Source: Oidiodendron maius Zn (taxonomy: Eukaryota; Ascomycota; Leotiomycetes; Myxotrichaceae). Taken from it: 64,000 bases of DNA. The position numbers and the translations under genes were made by a program. How positions within the stretch are numbered: position 1 is the first letter of the stretch; the number at the start of each line of letters is the position of its first letter. The notes beneath the pieces were generated by a model, which made no database searches, had not been told where the DNA came from, and saw only the letters and a list, made by a program, of their open reading frames with translations. The DNA lies in assembly GCA_000827325.1 (NCBI GenBank), contig KN832883.1, positions 456,867 to 520,866 on the forward strand, in the 5' to 3' direction. Below are positions 22,848-33,333 of the stretch, piece by piece.

Positions 22848-25800
22848 ATGACCTCTCTCAATGGCGCTCAGACTCTCGCCGCGAATACTCCCAAGTATAT
22901 GGCGAACGGTGGCTATACTGTCGGCTGGATATGCGCTATAAGCACGGAGTACGTGGCTGCGCAAGCTTTTCTTGACGAGAAGCACGACCGACCGGAATAT
23001 GTTTCCCCGAATGACAATAACGATTATACACTAGGCAAAGTTGGGAGACATAATGTCGTTATTGCCGTCTTGCCCGACGGAGAGTACGGCACATCTTCTG
23101 CGACAATGGTAGCAAGAGACATGTTACACAGCTTCCCGAATATCAGGGTCGGTCTGATGGTTGGCATTGGCGGCGGTGCTCCAAGCCCGAAGCACGATAT
23201 CCGTCTCGGCGATATTGTGGTGAGCGCCCCGCGCGATGGGAGGGGTGGTGTATTCCAGCACGACTTCGGCAAGACGATACAAGATCATAGCTTCCAGACC
23301 ACAGGGTTCTTAAGCCAGCCACCAGCGATCTTGCGAACAGCAATGAACGGACTCAAGGCACAGTACGAGTTGAAAGGGCATCAGCTTGAAACGGCTATTA
23401 GCCATGCTATTCAAGAGAACCCAAAGCTACGTAAGAAGTATAAGCGGCCAGACCCGAGTAACGATAGGCTATATCGATCAGAAATTACCCACTCGGCGAA
23501 CGACGCAACAAGCTGTGCGACAGCCTGTGGCAATAATCTATCAAAGTTAATTCTACGACCTAAGCGGAGCGAAGATGAGGACAACCCGGAAATCCATTAC
23601 GGCTTGATTGCGTCTGCAAACCAGTTGATGAAGGATGCTACAGTTCGAGATCGACTTGCAGCGGAAATGGACGTTCTATGTTTTGAGATGGAAGCAGCAG
23701 GGCTGATGAACCACTTCCCGTGCCTGGTCATTCGGGGAATATGCGACTACTCAGACTCACATAAGAACAAGGAGTGGCAAGGGTATGCAGCAATGGTTGC
23801 GGCGGCATATGCGAAGGACCTTCTCTGTCGAATTCCTCCAAATAAGGTAGAGACTGAGATGAGGATCAATGACATTCTTTCTGGTTAGTTTAAGCGAGTT
23901 AATGATTTAATTGACAGAAAATTAATTCTTTATATTTATAATAGACCTCCAAGAAGGAGTAGGCAGACTTCTCCGTGTTCAACATGATCAAGAGCATGAA
24001 GCCATTCTAGACTGGCTCACGCCAGTTGAATATACTCCACAGCAAAACGACTTCATTGCTCGGCGACAAGAAGGAACTGGTACATGGCTCCTTGACTCTA
24101 CAGAGTACCAGTCTTGGCGAGAGAAAAAGAAACAGACGTTGTTCTGTCCAGGGATTCCTGGAGCAGGAAAGACAATAATTACATCAATTATTGTAGAGGA
24201 GCTTACTACTCGCTTCCGCAATGACAAGTCTGTTGGAATTGCATATATCTACTGCAACTTCCGGCGTCAAGATGAGCAGAAGATCGATGACTTACTTGCA
24301 AGCCTACTAAAACAATTAGCTGAAAGCCAGCCGTCTCTGCCAGGTACTGTAAAAGAGCTTTATGATCGACATAAGACGAAACGGACGCGACCATCACTTG
24401 ATGAAATCTCTAGAACTCTCCAGGCTGTGACGACTTTGTATTCTCGAGTCTTTATTGCCATTGACGCACTTGATGAGTGCCAAGCATCTCATGGTTACCG
24501 GACAGCATTGCTATCAGAGATGTTTAGCCTCCAGGTCAAAAGTGGAGCTAATCTTTTTGCAACTTCGAGGTTTCTTCCGGAAATTACCGAAAAGTTCAAT
24601 AAGGGCATGAGGTTAGAGATTAGGGCAACCAATCAAGATGTGCAGAGGTACTTGGAAGGTCATATGTCGCAGCTGCCAACTTTTGTCTTGAGTAGACCAA
24701 AGCTGCAAGAGGAAATCATAACGGAACTTGTAGAGGCCATTGAAGGAATGTAGGTACCCTGCTAACTCAAAGATGAGATTCTTTTGCTAACGCAGTCTAA
24801 GGTTTCTCTTGGCACAGCTCTACCTTGGTTCGCTTAAGGACAAAACAACAGTAAAGGCTATAAAGAGTGCATTAAAGCAGTTCCGGAAGAAATCTGAAGG
24901 TTCTAGTGAGGATAAGAAACTCAAGGTATTATCTTCGGCATATGAGGAAGCAATGGAGAGAATCAACAGGCAACCGCCAGGATTTCAGCTACTAGCCAAT
25001 AATGTACTGGCATGGATTACCTGCGCAAAGAGGCCGCTTACTACAAGAGAACTTCAACACGCTATTGCAGTAGAGATGGACGAATCACAGCTTGACGAAG
25101 ACAATCTCCCAGAAATCGAAGACATGGTCTCTGTCTGTGCTGGATTAGTTACTATTGATGAGGAGAGTAATATCATCCGCTTAGTCCACTATACAACACA
25201 AGAATACTTTGAGCGAAGACGAGATAAATGGTTCCCGAAGGCTGAATCCGATATTACAACAATCTGCGTTACATACCTCTCATTTGACGAGTTTGATAGT
25301 GGAATTTGCCAGAGCAACGACGAGTTTGAAAAGCGACTTCAATCAAATAAGCTATACGACTATGCCTCACAAAATTGGGGACATCATGCTCTAGCGGCTT
25401 CTACATTTATCCCAAAAGTCATTAGCTTTCTTGAGAGAAAGGCTCAAGTCGAGGCATCGAGTCAGGTATTAATGGCTGTCAAGCAATGGCCAGGTGCCGT
25501 GAAATATAGTCAAAGAATTCCAAAGCAAATAACTGGGCTACACTTGGCAGCATACTTCGGAGTTCACGACACAGTACAATTGCTAATTGGTAGTAATAAT
25601 CTTGATTTGAAAGATAGTTATAGTCGGACGCCGCTGTCGTTAGCTGCTGAGAATGGGCACGAGGCCGTAGTCCAGCTGCTGCTCGAGCACAAGGCCGAGA
25701 TCGAGTCGAAGGATGCGTTGGGTCAGACGCCGCTATCGCTAGCTGCTGAGAATGGGCACGAGGCAGTAGTCCAGCTGCTGCTCGATCACAAGGCCGAGAT

Positions 25801-26689
25801 CGAGTCGACGTATACTAGTGGTTGGACGCCGCTCGCGTGGGCTGCTAAGAATGAGCACGAGGCCGTAGTCCTGCTGCTGCTCGAGCACGGGGCCGAGATC
25901 GAGTCGAAGGGTGGGTTGGGTCGGACGCCACTGTCGCTAGCTGCTGAGAATGGGCACGAGGCTGTAGTCCAGCTACTACTCGAGCACAAGGCCGAGATCG
26001 AGTCGACGTATACTAGTGGTTGGACGCCGCTCGCGTGGGCTGCTAAGAATGGGCACGAGGCCGTAGTCCTGCTGCTGCTCGAGCACAAGGCCGAGATTGA
26101 GTCGAAGGATGAGTTGGGTCAGACGCCGCTGTCGCTAGCTGCTGAGAATGGGCACGAGGCAGTAGTCCAGCTGCTGCTTAAGCACAAGGCCGAGATCGAG
26201 TTGAAGGATAGCAGTAGTTGGACGCCGCTGTCGTGGGCTGCTAAGAATGGGTACGGGGCCGTAGTCCTGCTACTCCTCGAGTATAAGGCCGAGATCGAGT
26301 CGAAGGATGGGTTGGGTCGGACGCCACTGTCGCTAGCTGCTAAGAATGGGTACGAGGTCATAGTCCAGCTACTACTCGAGCACAAGGCCGAGATCGAGTC
26401 GACGTATACTAGTGGTCGGACGCCGCTGTCGTTAGCTGCCGAGAATGGGCACGAGGTCGTAGTCCAGCTACTACTCGAGCACAAGGCCGAGATCGAGTCG
26501 AAGGATCAGTTGGGTCGGACGCCACTGTCGCTAGCTGCTGAGAATGGGCACGAGGCTGTAGTCCAGCTACTGCTCGAGCACAAGGCCGAGATCGAGTCGA
26601 AGGATCAGTGGGGTCGGATACCGTTATCGTGGGCTGCTAAGAATAGGCACCAAGCTGTGGTTAAGCTGCTGTACCAGTATATAAATTGA
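22848..26689 (+). CDS. NLR-like protein: nucleoside phosphorylase - NACHT - ankyrin repeats
   Basis: Three exons join in phase: 22848-23883, 23945-24749 and 24802-26689 (1242 aa). The first ATG is at 22848, although the frame stays open up to a possible acceptor at 22718. Residues about 25-330 are a PNP_UDP phosphorylase-like effector domain ([62 protein letters not shown]). The NACHT NTPase follows with P-loop GIPGAGKT (residues 415-422) and Walker B-like [11 protein letters not shown] (about 514-524). A winged-helix/linker part ([18 protein letters not shown]) leads to about 12 ankyrin repeats from about residue 855. Fungal proteins of this design are regarded as NOD-like receptors for non-self recognition. 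The ankyrin sensor is made of almost identical 33-aa units. No break is seen; the gene looks intact. Confidence 0.92.
25620..26680 (+). repeat. Near-identical 99-bp ankyrin-coding tandem repeats
   Basis: Ten full units and one partial unit of 99 bp encode ankyrin repeats such as [19 protein letters not shown]. Units of the form D[14 protein letters not shown] alternate in places with [15 protein letters not shown], so part of the array has a 198-bp higher-order period (compare 25801 and 25999). Nucleotide identity between units is very high, which indicates recent unequal exchange. The array is more GC rich than its surroundings. Confidence 0.9.
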
Positions 26690-27891
26690 TTAATTTACTT
26701 TCTCATTGTATATAATTTTATAACTTTGATGGAGAGGCGCTTGGGGAAGCTGATCTTTATATATCACAGTGCTATATGTGATATCTAACCGTGCTAGCTT
26801 AGCAAATCGGGAATATTCTAGCGGCTTTGCTTTTCACTCCTTTATGTAATTCTAATAGTCTCTATTTGTTTACCCCAGCACTCTCTATATGCTTGCTAAT
26901 ATTCAGGCGTGCGCCTATTTATAACCTAAGGGGGGAGTAGATTTAAAGTTCTCCAGGCAGTTGAAGCATAGGGGGTTCTGACAGTTATAGACGGGCTTCG
27001 GCATCGATGGCGAAGTTAATTAGTAGAGTGCTTTGGATGCTTAAGCGGGTGTAATTAAGCGACGGCAGCTTAGCAACAACTGGTGCAGGACACAACTGGT
27101 GCAGGCCACAACGGAAGCTCAACCACAAACTCAAAGTCGGGCTGCATCAACAATTACACAGCAGATAATCGAATCCGGAGCGCGCGATAACTGCTTTAGC
27201 GAACTTCGAAGGCATCGCGTGAGCCGCAGGCTAGCACCCATGTCACCACATGTAAAACCTGTGCAGCTACGTTTCCACATGTCGGGAATGCATGAGTACT
27301 CATTCATTGCTTAGTCGTATATTTGATTATCCTGATTGGGCAGTATTCTTCACTGGAGCTTTTCTTATTGCGCTTAGCTTAGGCTAAACACACCTGTAGC
27401 GTTCCAGTTGCAACGCAATGAAGGGAAGGCGGTTTCGCTAGCCACTGTATGGGGGGAGCTCAAAGAACTTGTTAGGGTATTGGATATGCCTTTACGAGCA
27501 CCCATCTCAAAGGGGTAAGCGGAGCCCCTTAATTCAGAAAATAGGATACGTCTGATGATTGATGAGCTCCGCCGTAAAGACACGTCAGGCTAGAAAGCCT
27601 CGTTCGGCGCATGACTGCTCTCGGAATTCACGGATGTTTGCGGGCACTATGCGGGAACACTCGGGAATTACTAGCGACCAGGTCGATAAAAGGGCATCCA
27701 CGAGGGCATCGCATTATTCCATTCAATCGCCTTCCTTGATGGCCTACATGACTTAACGTTTTGTTCCCTGCGGCTTATCGGAAATAATGCGTCGTGCCGC
27801 CAGAGCACAAACCCGACCGCGCCTCCACTCGTCTCTCTATTATATCCCAGTTTTTCCCTCCTTGCACACTAGCTCAGCACAAGGAACAAAA
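26690..27891. other. Intergenic with possible gene scraps
   Basis: No complete gene. Around 27383-27595 the plus strand reads VAFQLQRNEGKAVSLATVWG and then VLDMPLRAPISKG. A TAG/TAA-punctuated continuation follows (NSENRIRLMIDELRRKD). It looks like worn protein-coding sequence of unknown family. The last 110 bases are the promoter/5' UTR of the next gene (pyrimidine-rich run near 27850). Confidence 0.4.
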
Positions 27892-28467
27892 ATGCCATTA
27901 GCACCCGTTCGTGCCGCTCCCTTCCCGACCGAAAGCAGGCTGAGATCGTCATATAAATCAGCTTATTTTATCGACACCTTTGCTGTGTCCCTTCCAGAAC
28001 ATAAGTCTGGAGAATACAACCCAGATGCGCTCGCACAGGCTTTTTTTGGCGAGTCACCCGCTTGGTTTTCACTGCTCATGTGGACTAGAGATCGAGTTAT
28101 GTCGATCTTTGGCGTGAAGCGCTCCACGGAGATCCAAGCAGCAGCAGAAAACAAAGGCATTGATACTATTGCAATATTCCCGGTCATCTCGCGTACGGAG
28201 AATGAGATTATCTTGGGAGAGACTGACAGTCATCTCAACTTTCAGGTATCAATTCTGATACGAGAAAATCAGCATATTCCAGCAAGTTATAGGGACGATA
28301 ATGGAAAAGGGAAGGAGATGGTCGCAACAACGGTGGTTCATTGCCATGGGCTCTTTGGGAAAGCCTACATTATAATCATCAAAGCCTTCCATGTTATGAT
28401 CGTCAAGTACAGTTTAGCGAGGATGCCAAATAGGATTATAAGAGATAAATTATTTGAGGTTATCTAG
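27892..28467 (+). CDS. DUF2867 domain protein
   Basis: A single exon of 191 aa from the ATG at 27892 (AAAAATGCC context). The frame is open from another ATG at 27787, which would add 35 low-complexity residues that look like untranslated leader, so I prefer the inner start. The protein matches the DUF2867 pattern. FIDTFAVSLPEHKSGEYNP opens it, then ALAQAFFGESPAWFSLLMWTRD, IFPVISRTENEIILGE, SHLNFQVSILI, VATTVVHCHGLFGKAYI and FHVMIVKYSLARM follow. Relatives are small bacterial and fungal proteins of unknown biochemical role, sometimes adjoining NAD-binding oxidoreductases. No signal peptide. Function unknown. Confidence 0.8.
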   Translation: MPLAPVRAAPFPTESRLRSSYKSAYFIDTFAVSLPEHKSGEYNPDALAQAFFGESPAWFSLLMWTRDRVMSIFGVKRSTEIQAAAENKGIDTIAIFPVISRTENEIILGETDSHLNFQVSILIRENQHIPASYRDDNGKGKEMVATTVVHCHGLFGKAYIIIIKAFHVMIVKYSLARMPNRIIRDKLFEVI

Positions 28468-29589
28468 ATAACTTTTCACAGCTAAGCCACAAGTAGCTCC
28501 ATCTATGCGTAGTACATTCGTCTTTGGGTGCTGAAACAAAGGCAAATTGGGTCAAGAAGGAAACCATCAGTAGCAGAATCAGGATGGTACACGGTGGATT
28601 GCGCCCAAAATATTGCACAAAGAAGCTCATGTTCTCTTTCAACGGCCCGCAAAGTATTACTGCGATATTACTATTCGGATGTTACTTTGCCGTCTATATA
28701 TGTAGGCAGACTGGGTTAGTAACTAGTATCGGATTTCACAGAACGGCCTGCAACTAGCATTGGTCAGAGGCGACTAACATGGCAGAACTGCCCTGCAGCC
28801 CTGGTCTCACTATGTTACTATCTGTTAAGGATTTGTGTACAATTCCCTCATCAATACTCCTTGCTGGGAAGCAAATAAGCCAACGATGCGACTGGAATAA
28901 GTCTCTCACACCCGGCCTTGATTCGTTGACGTCTCGTGGGCCATCAAATCGCTATCAATTCTTGCCAAACTATCTCACAGAACCAACTCAATGATGACCT
29001 CTTCAGCTATTATTGCGGTATCCGAGGTACTACCTTCAAGCTGCTCCCGCCTTGTTACTCCTTATCTCCATATGCCATGTGTCCTGATGCTAGAATTGTC
29101 CCAATGAGGAAATGCCACTAGAACTGGGTCCATAAAGTATTTACTGATATCAGGACAAATCAAATTCCCACAACGTTCCGAACACATAAAATGAGAGGAG
29201 TGAATAGCCGAGAAAGGAGATAGTATTCTCTTTACTGTGCTGTACCGAAAGTTTGAGAAGAACTTCGAGGAAGTACGGCTCATAGTCGGAGAACTAGCAA
29301 AGTGAAAGGATAGAAGTGAGATCGGAAGCCGTTTGCATTCTTAGAATCCCGGGTGGCGCAAGGACTTTCAATAGTGCGCATGTGAGGCGAATAAACGTGT
29401 GGAAGCAAAATAATAGAGAGGCGGAAGACGCGATAAAAGAGATGAAGAAAGTCGAGAATGCGGCATTACCGTAATTAGGAGCTGTAGACAATATACAGTA
29501 TGAGGATCAAATAGAAATAGAAATACCTATATTTAGAGTGTAAGTTCCCAACGTACGCCCTAAATCGCAAGGGCTGCTCGGAGTAGAAG
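28468..29589. other. Gene-free stretch with faint SNF2-like traces
   Basis: No open gene. Plus-strand fragments (SGWYTVDCAQNIAQRSS near 28580, SQNGLQLALVRG near 28738) are faintly like the helicase motif II and TGTPIQN-region of RAD5/ULS1-type SNF2 proteins. They would be upstream parts of the relic that follows. I give these traces low weight. Confidence 0.3.
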
Positions 29590-30272
29590 AATATAGTCTT
29601 ATTACGGTCATTACACAACGTGCGGGCACCTCATCTGCTCTGACTGTCTCATGCACTTTGAGCATGCCCTTGCCATAGCTAAAGACAGTAATCATCGAAT
29701 CTGTCCACTGTGTCAGAGGCAGCTTGGAGGAGATTACCTTCTTCTCGATGGACCGGAGGTTATAGCAGGAGCCAATTCGAAAGAATCCACTTCATACTTC
29801 TAGCCTGGAGGCGTTTCTACTAAGATTAATGCCCTCCTCGCGAATATCGAGAAAAGCAAAACCACTGACAAAAGGTTCGAAACTACTATTTTAAGTAAAA
29901 CAAACCTCGTAATCTTATACTGACATATTACAGTATCATTTTCTCTGGCTGGACAAGAACATTAGACCTCATTGAACGTCACCTCACGGAACGCAGTGTT
30001 CTATTCAGAAGAATAGATGGATCTTCCTCCTTACCTCTACGGAACAAGATACTCAGTGAATTTCGGAAAAACAGCCAAATTCGCATCTTAATGATGACCA
30101 CGGGAACTGGAGCTGTAGGGTACGGCTTCATTTCATATTGATTTCCTCCGTGAACATATTTGATCGCGTCTTTGCTAAACTTATCACCTTCTAGGTTGAA
30201 TCTAGCAGTTGCAAGTCGCGTCCACATCTTTGAGCCTCAGTGGAATCAGTACACGGTTAATCTAAGAAGGCG
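29590..30272 (+). pseudogene. RING - SNF2 helicase C-terminal relic (RAD5/ULS1/HLTF-like)
   Basis: In order on the plus strand I read half a RING finger (TTCGHLICSDC ... RICPLCQRQLGG, about 29615-29740). A linker with one in-frame TAG follows. The helicase C domain start then reads SIIFSGWTRTLDLIERHL, then LFRRIDGSSSLPLRNKILSE, ILMMTTGTGAVG and LNLAVASRVHIFEPQWN. Two introns remain recognisable (29875-29933 with CTGAC branch; 30120-30194). This order, with RING between the helicase lobes, is that of RAD5/RAD16/HLTF-type ubiquitin ligase translocases. The frame ends soon after EPQWN, before motif VI, and the N-terminal lobe is not intact, so I call it a relic. Confidence 0.65.
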
Positions 30273-30722
30273 GTAGGTACCGCTTTTGGTGCTATGCGAA
30301 GGACTATTGGCCGCCATTTTCAGCGGCTTCTACATATACAACACGCAGCAACAGGCCAATACTAAACTACAGAGGCGAGCTTTGCTGTTAAGGGGTTCAC
30401 AAGACTCGAATGCTATTCAGCATAGTTCAATGTACTACTGCTTGGCAGTTCTGTTCACTATACCAGGTGGGATACTTGATGGATAAGTGTATACAGTGGA
30501 CTCTGATATCATGTAGGCTGTGACTTGTAGAGTCTTTAGCCTCCACATGAGTAACGGCGTCGCCACCTCCCGCTAAATCCCCTCCCGTACTCACACGTGG
30601 TCCGCACGTCAGAAGGTAGATCGCGATGCGGACTCGAAGTACCCCGACGCGCTACTAGCAGCAAAATGTCTGGATATCGTCAGTCAAATGTCAGAGGAAG
30701 GTGGGCCAAAGAGCTGAGGCCA
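30273..30722. other. Intergenic, no gene seen
   Basis: No recognisable coding sequence beyond the helicase relic. The right part is the 3' flank of the small secreted peptide gene on the minus strand. Confidence 0.4.
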
Positions 30723-30881
30723 TCATACATGGCAAGTTATGCCGCACACCTCATCGGGGCAGCAGCGCTTCTCCTTGACGGGATCCCAACCATACATCTC
30801 GGGTGTGTTGGGGTTCGGAGCGGAAAGCACCGCTGTGGACAAGGCTAATAGGACGGAGAGAATGGCGGAAGTGGTCTTCAT
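30723..30881 (-). CDS. Small secreted cysteine-rich peptide precursor with Kex2 site
   Basis: A 52-aa frame on the minus strand. Residues 1-21 form a typical signal peptide (MKTTSAILSVLLALSTAVLS). A short propeptide (PNPNTPEMYGWDPVKE) ends in the dibasic site KR at residues 38-39. The predicted mature part is only 13 residues, CCPDEVCGITCHV, with four cysteines spaced CC-x4-C-x3-C. Kexin cleavage after KR is known for fungal secreted peptides. A consensus TATA box lies about 90 bases upstream. A possible intron beginning at the last GTATGA would remove only the final Val. The start codon, signal, cleavage site and promoter all agree, so I think the gene is real. Role is unknown; effector-like or antimicrobial roles are possible. 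Confidence 0.65.
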   Translation of the reverse strand: MKTTSAILSVLLALSTAVLSAPNPNTPEMYGWDPVKEKRCCPDEVCGITCHV

Positions 30882-30967
30882 GTTGGTGGTGGTCTAAACT
30901 CAGCTCTTGGAATGTTGTGAAGGAATTGCGGGCTTAGGAGTGCTTCCCAAAGATGGCTACTCGGTCC

Positions 30968-30978
30968 CTTTATATAAT
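30968..30978 (-). promoter_or_regulatory. TATA box of the small secreted peptide gene
   Basis: On the minus strand the sequence reads TTATATAAAGG, a strong TATA box. It sits about 90 bases upstream of the ATG at 30881, a usual distance for highly expressed fungal genes. Confidence 0.55.
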
Positions 30979-31332
30979 CAAGGCACTTTGCAAAGGAATC
31001 CCCATTAGTGGTCCTATAGGCTCCTACTATCGGTTTTTTTTCATGCCGTACTACCACCAGGACCAGCGACGCAAATCCACGCACCTTCCAAATTTGACAT
31101 GGACGTGGGCGCCCGCATTGCTACCCAATGAATAACAAGGTGTCGGTTCGAAACTGAGACCAGGGACCATGATCAGCCTGGGACATGCGTGCGACCTGGG
31201 CTGAGCGATGAATGTGACCAGAAGTTTACACGGCCTTGCATTTTATACCATGTCCGGCTCAGCCCCGAGGGACCAGGGTCGACGTCTGATTCCCCGGCAC
31301 TGCTACCGTAAGCTTATGCCAGACTAGGTGGT

Positions 31333-31463
31333 GCTACTGTACTATCCCCTCCCCCTAAATAAATGTAACAGTGGGTCTACAGAGCACAGACATTCTAGCA
31401 TACAAAACTCCCCAGCCAAGAGGGCCCACTATTACATATATTTAGGGGGGGAATAGTAGCATA
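31333..31463. mobile_element. MITE-like element with about 40-bp terminal inverted repeats
   Basis: The left arm (31333-31375) runs TGCTACTGTACTATCCCC...CCCTAAATAAATGTAACAGTGGG. The right arm (about 31425-31463) is its imperfect reverse complement (CCCACTATTACATATATTTAGG... GAATAGTAGCA). The interior is about 50 bp and non-coding. Without a second copy in the window the class remains open. Confidence 0.55.
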
Positions 31464-32040
31464 GTTGCGCTGATCTGGTTCCATATTTAGCGGAGCAAAC
31501 GTCGCTTTGTCTCTTGGGGTGCAACTATACAAACCCGTATGTACCGCCAAGTCTGACCATCCCTTATGGTGTCTCATGATAGCCAATCGCCGAACTTCGT
31601 ATATCGTTCCTATTCCCAGCGCAACCTAGCTCGTGGCCGCTGCTCTTTTTCCATATGCACCTCCTCGGCGCTGGGGCTGACTGCTACTCTGGCAGCGGGG
31701 TAACGAGTTTCAACCGAGGGCTTGAAAAGGAAGTATTTCATAACATTAGTTGCCCTTAGAGCTGCTCACGCAAGATCTTCATAATTGCTCCAAGGATAAA
31801 GCAAGCTCAATACCTCTTCTTTGGCCGCCGAGGCGGGCAGACGGAAGGAGCTTCGGTGCTGCTGGCAAATAATGTAGGAGGACAGTATGGCCTGTATATA
31901 GCGCATGCATGGGGCTTACAGAAGATCGACTAAAGTGGCACAACTGTTCTAGAACCCGTGAGGGGACATTGGCATTTCAATGATACATTGATGTGCGGGG
32001 GCCATTCACTGTGGAGGGCAGGCATGACGGAGGGTAAGGG

Positions 32041-32641
32041 TTATGAATGGACCATTTTTATCAATGCACTGGCACAATCGAGCCGTGCACCCACCCACTT
32101 TTTGACCCATAACATCACCACGTGCGCCGTAGCGGCAGTATGCATGATACGATCAGACCCGGGGGCAGTCTCGGCGAAGAGCCTCGAGGTTATGGCATGT
32201 CGCAAGATACGGCGTACGATGGACTCTGGAAGTCGTGTCGCACGAGAAATCTCACTGTAGCTTGCTGAGCCATCGACAGGAATAGCGGAGAAGAAATTAA
32301 ACTGATTGAGTACGTTGATGATAGTGGTGTCATACTTGGCCTGAGCCTGGTTGTTATTACGGTCCAGTTGTACAAGATATGGAAAGAAAGTGACATACCA
32401 CCATGCTCTGCGTGACTATGTATTCGCTGCCGCCTATCGCTAGGTGGAGCATGTCCATCAGTGATTCAATCAGCTCTAGGCGGGCTCCTTGGACTTCGGG
32501 GACCTGCGGGTATTCCGCTACATTGTCGGCAGCAAAAGATGGTGCAACCAAACCGTGATCATATATGTATGAGCTGATAGCTCTGGCATGATGGGCAACT
32601 CTGCTAGCGAGGTTGTTGAGAGTATCTTGGCTCTGAGCCAT
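32041..32641 (-). pseudogene. O-methyltransferase N-terminal (dimerisation) domain only
   Basis: Two minus-strand exons, 32399-32641 and 32041-32346, joined over a 52-nt intron (donor GTATGT), give 182 aa. The sequence matches the N-terminal winged-helix dimerisation region of fungal/plant-type class II O-methyltransferases. Visible blocks are MAQSQDTLNNLASRVAHHA, LELIESLMDMLHLA, INVLNQFNFFSAIPVDGS, SYSEISRATRLPESIVRRIL and SRLFAETAPGSDRIMHTA. The SAM-binding catalytic domain, which should follow, is absent: the frame stops (TAA) after KMVHS and nothing similar lies downstream. This is therefore a truncated gene, perhaps a leftover of a secondary-metabolite gene. It could also be expressed as a short dimerising protein. 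Confidence 0.7.
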
Positions 32642-33333
32642 GGTGACTGGAAGACCCGAAACCTATGGCGAATGATAGGATAGCAGAGATCGGAATGCTA
32701 ACAAAACAGCTGCTGGACAAGTTGAAAGTAGGCGAAATGAATGAGGAAGGTCAAGTCGGTCTCAAAACCTAGGGATGTCTAGAATTCTTACAACACATGG
32801 CTCACAGGGGGGGAAAGCTATTAAAGTAAATGTCTTGAAATCGGTGTCTCTTGCCCGCGGCATGATGTCAGGCTACGAAGACAACTTCAGTAGTTACCGT
32901 AAATCGTCAGGGATGTCTGACTCCATGGACTGCAATTGCGGGGCTGATACACTGACCCATGCAACTGTGTCGAGACCGCCGTCCATCATTCCTACTACCC
33001 GCCCCGCGCCCGGGAGTCCGGGCGAATGAACGGACCCTATGACTTCATAGTAGTATGGATGGGGTCGAATTCCATCTACAATAAGAGGTGATATTTCTAG
33101 AGAGAGGTGTTGGAGACGAAGGAGATGCAGCTGAATCAGGAGGCATTTGATAGGTAAAAACGGCAATTAGCCTTAGACAGACATCTGGACTAGAAGGATA
33201 TCACAGGACTTAGAATTTGCTTACGGACAGAGAAGCGGTGAGATTTGAATATACTTGACAAATAAGATGGTCAAAAGCCCAAAAACTTCGCTCTTGAACC
33301 ATAGTCTGGCTTCGATATAGCATATCATTCCGT
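32642..33333. other. Intergenic, no gene supported
   Basis: A minus-strand open frame (32894-33166) has no recognised family. Otherwise this is promoter for the O-methyltransferase fragment at the left and 3' flank of the F-box gene at the right. Confidence 0.35.

Larger units (their letters stand above)
30882..32040. other. Intergenic, apart from the TATA box and small element
   Basis: Promoter of the secreted peptide at the left; a small inverted-repeat element at 31333-31463. Beyond this, no coding sequence is supported. GC-richer imperfect repeats (GACCAGGGACC / GGGACCAGGG) occur at about 31160-31280. Confidence 0.4.

Noticed and set aside
25786-26484. Minus-strand open frames with repeated [12 protein letters not shown]
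   Set aside because: Antisense shadow of the ankyrin-coding repeats.
30597-30848. Plus-strand 83-codon frame over the small peptide gene
   Set aside because: Starts at a non-ATG codon and has no features; the minus strand carries the signal peptide, Kex2 site and TATA box.
32894-33166. 90-codon minus-strand frame (MPFLPIKCLL...)
   Set aside because: Looks protein-like but no family is recognised and there is no neighbouring exon in phase.
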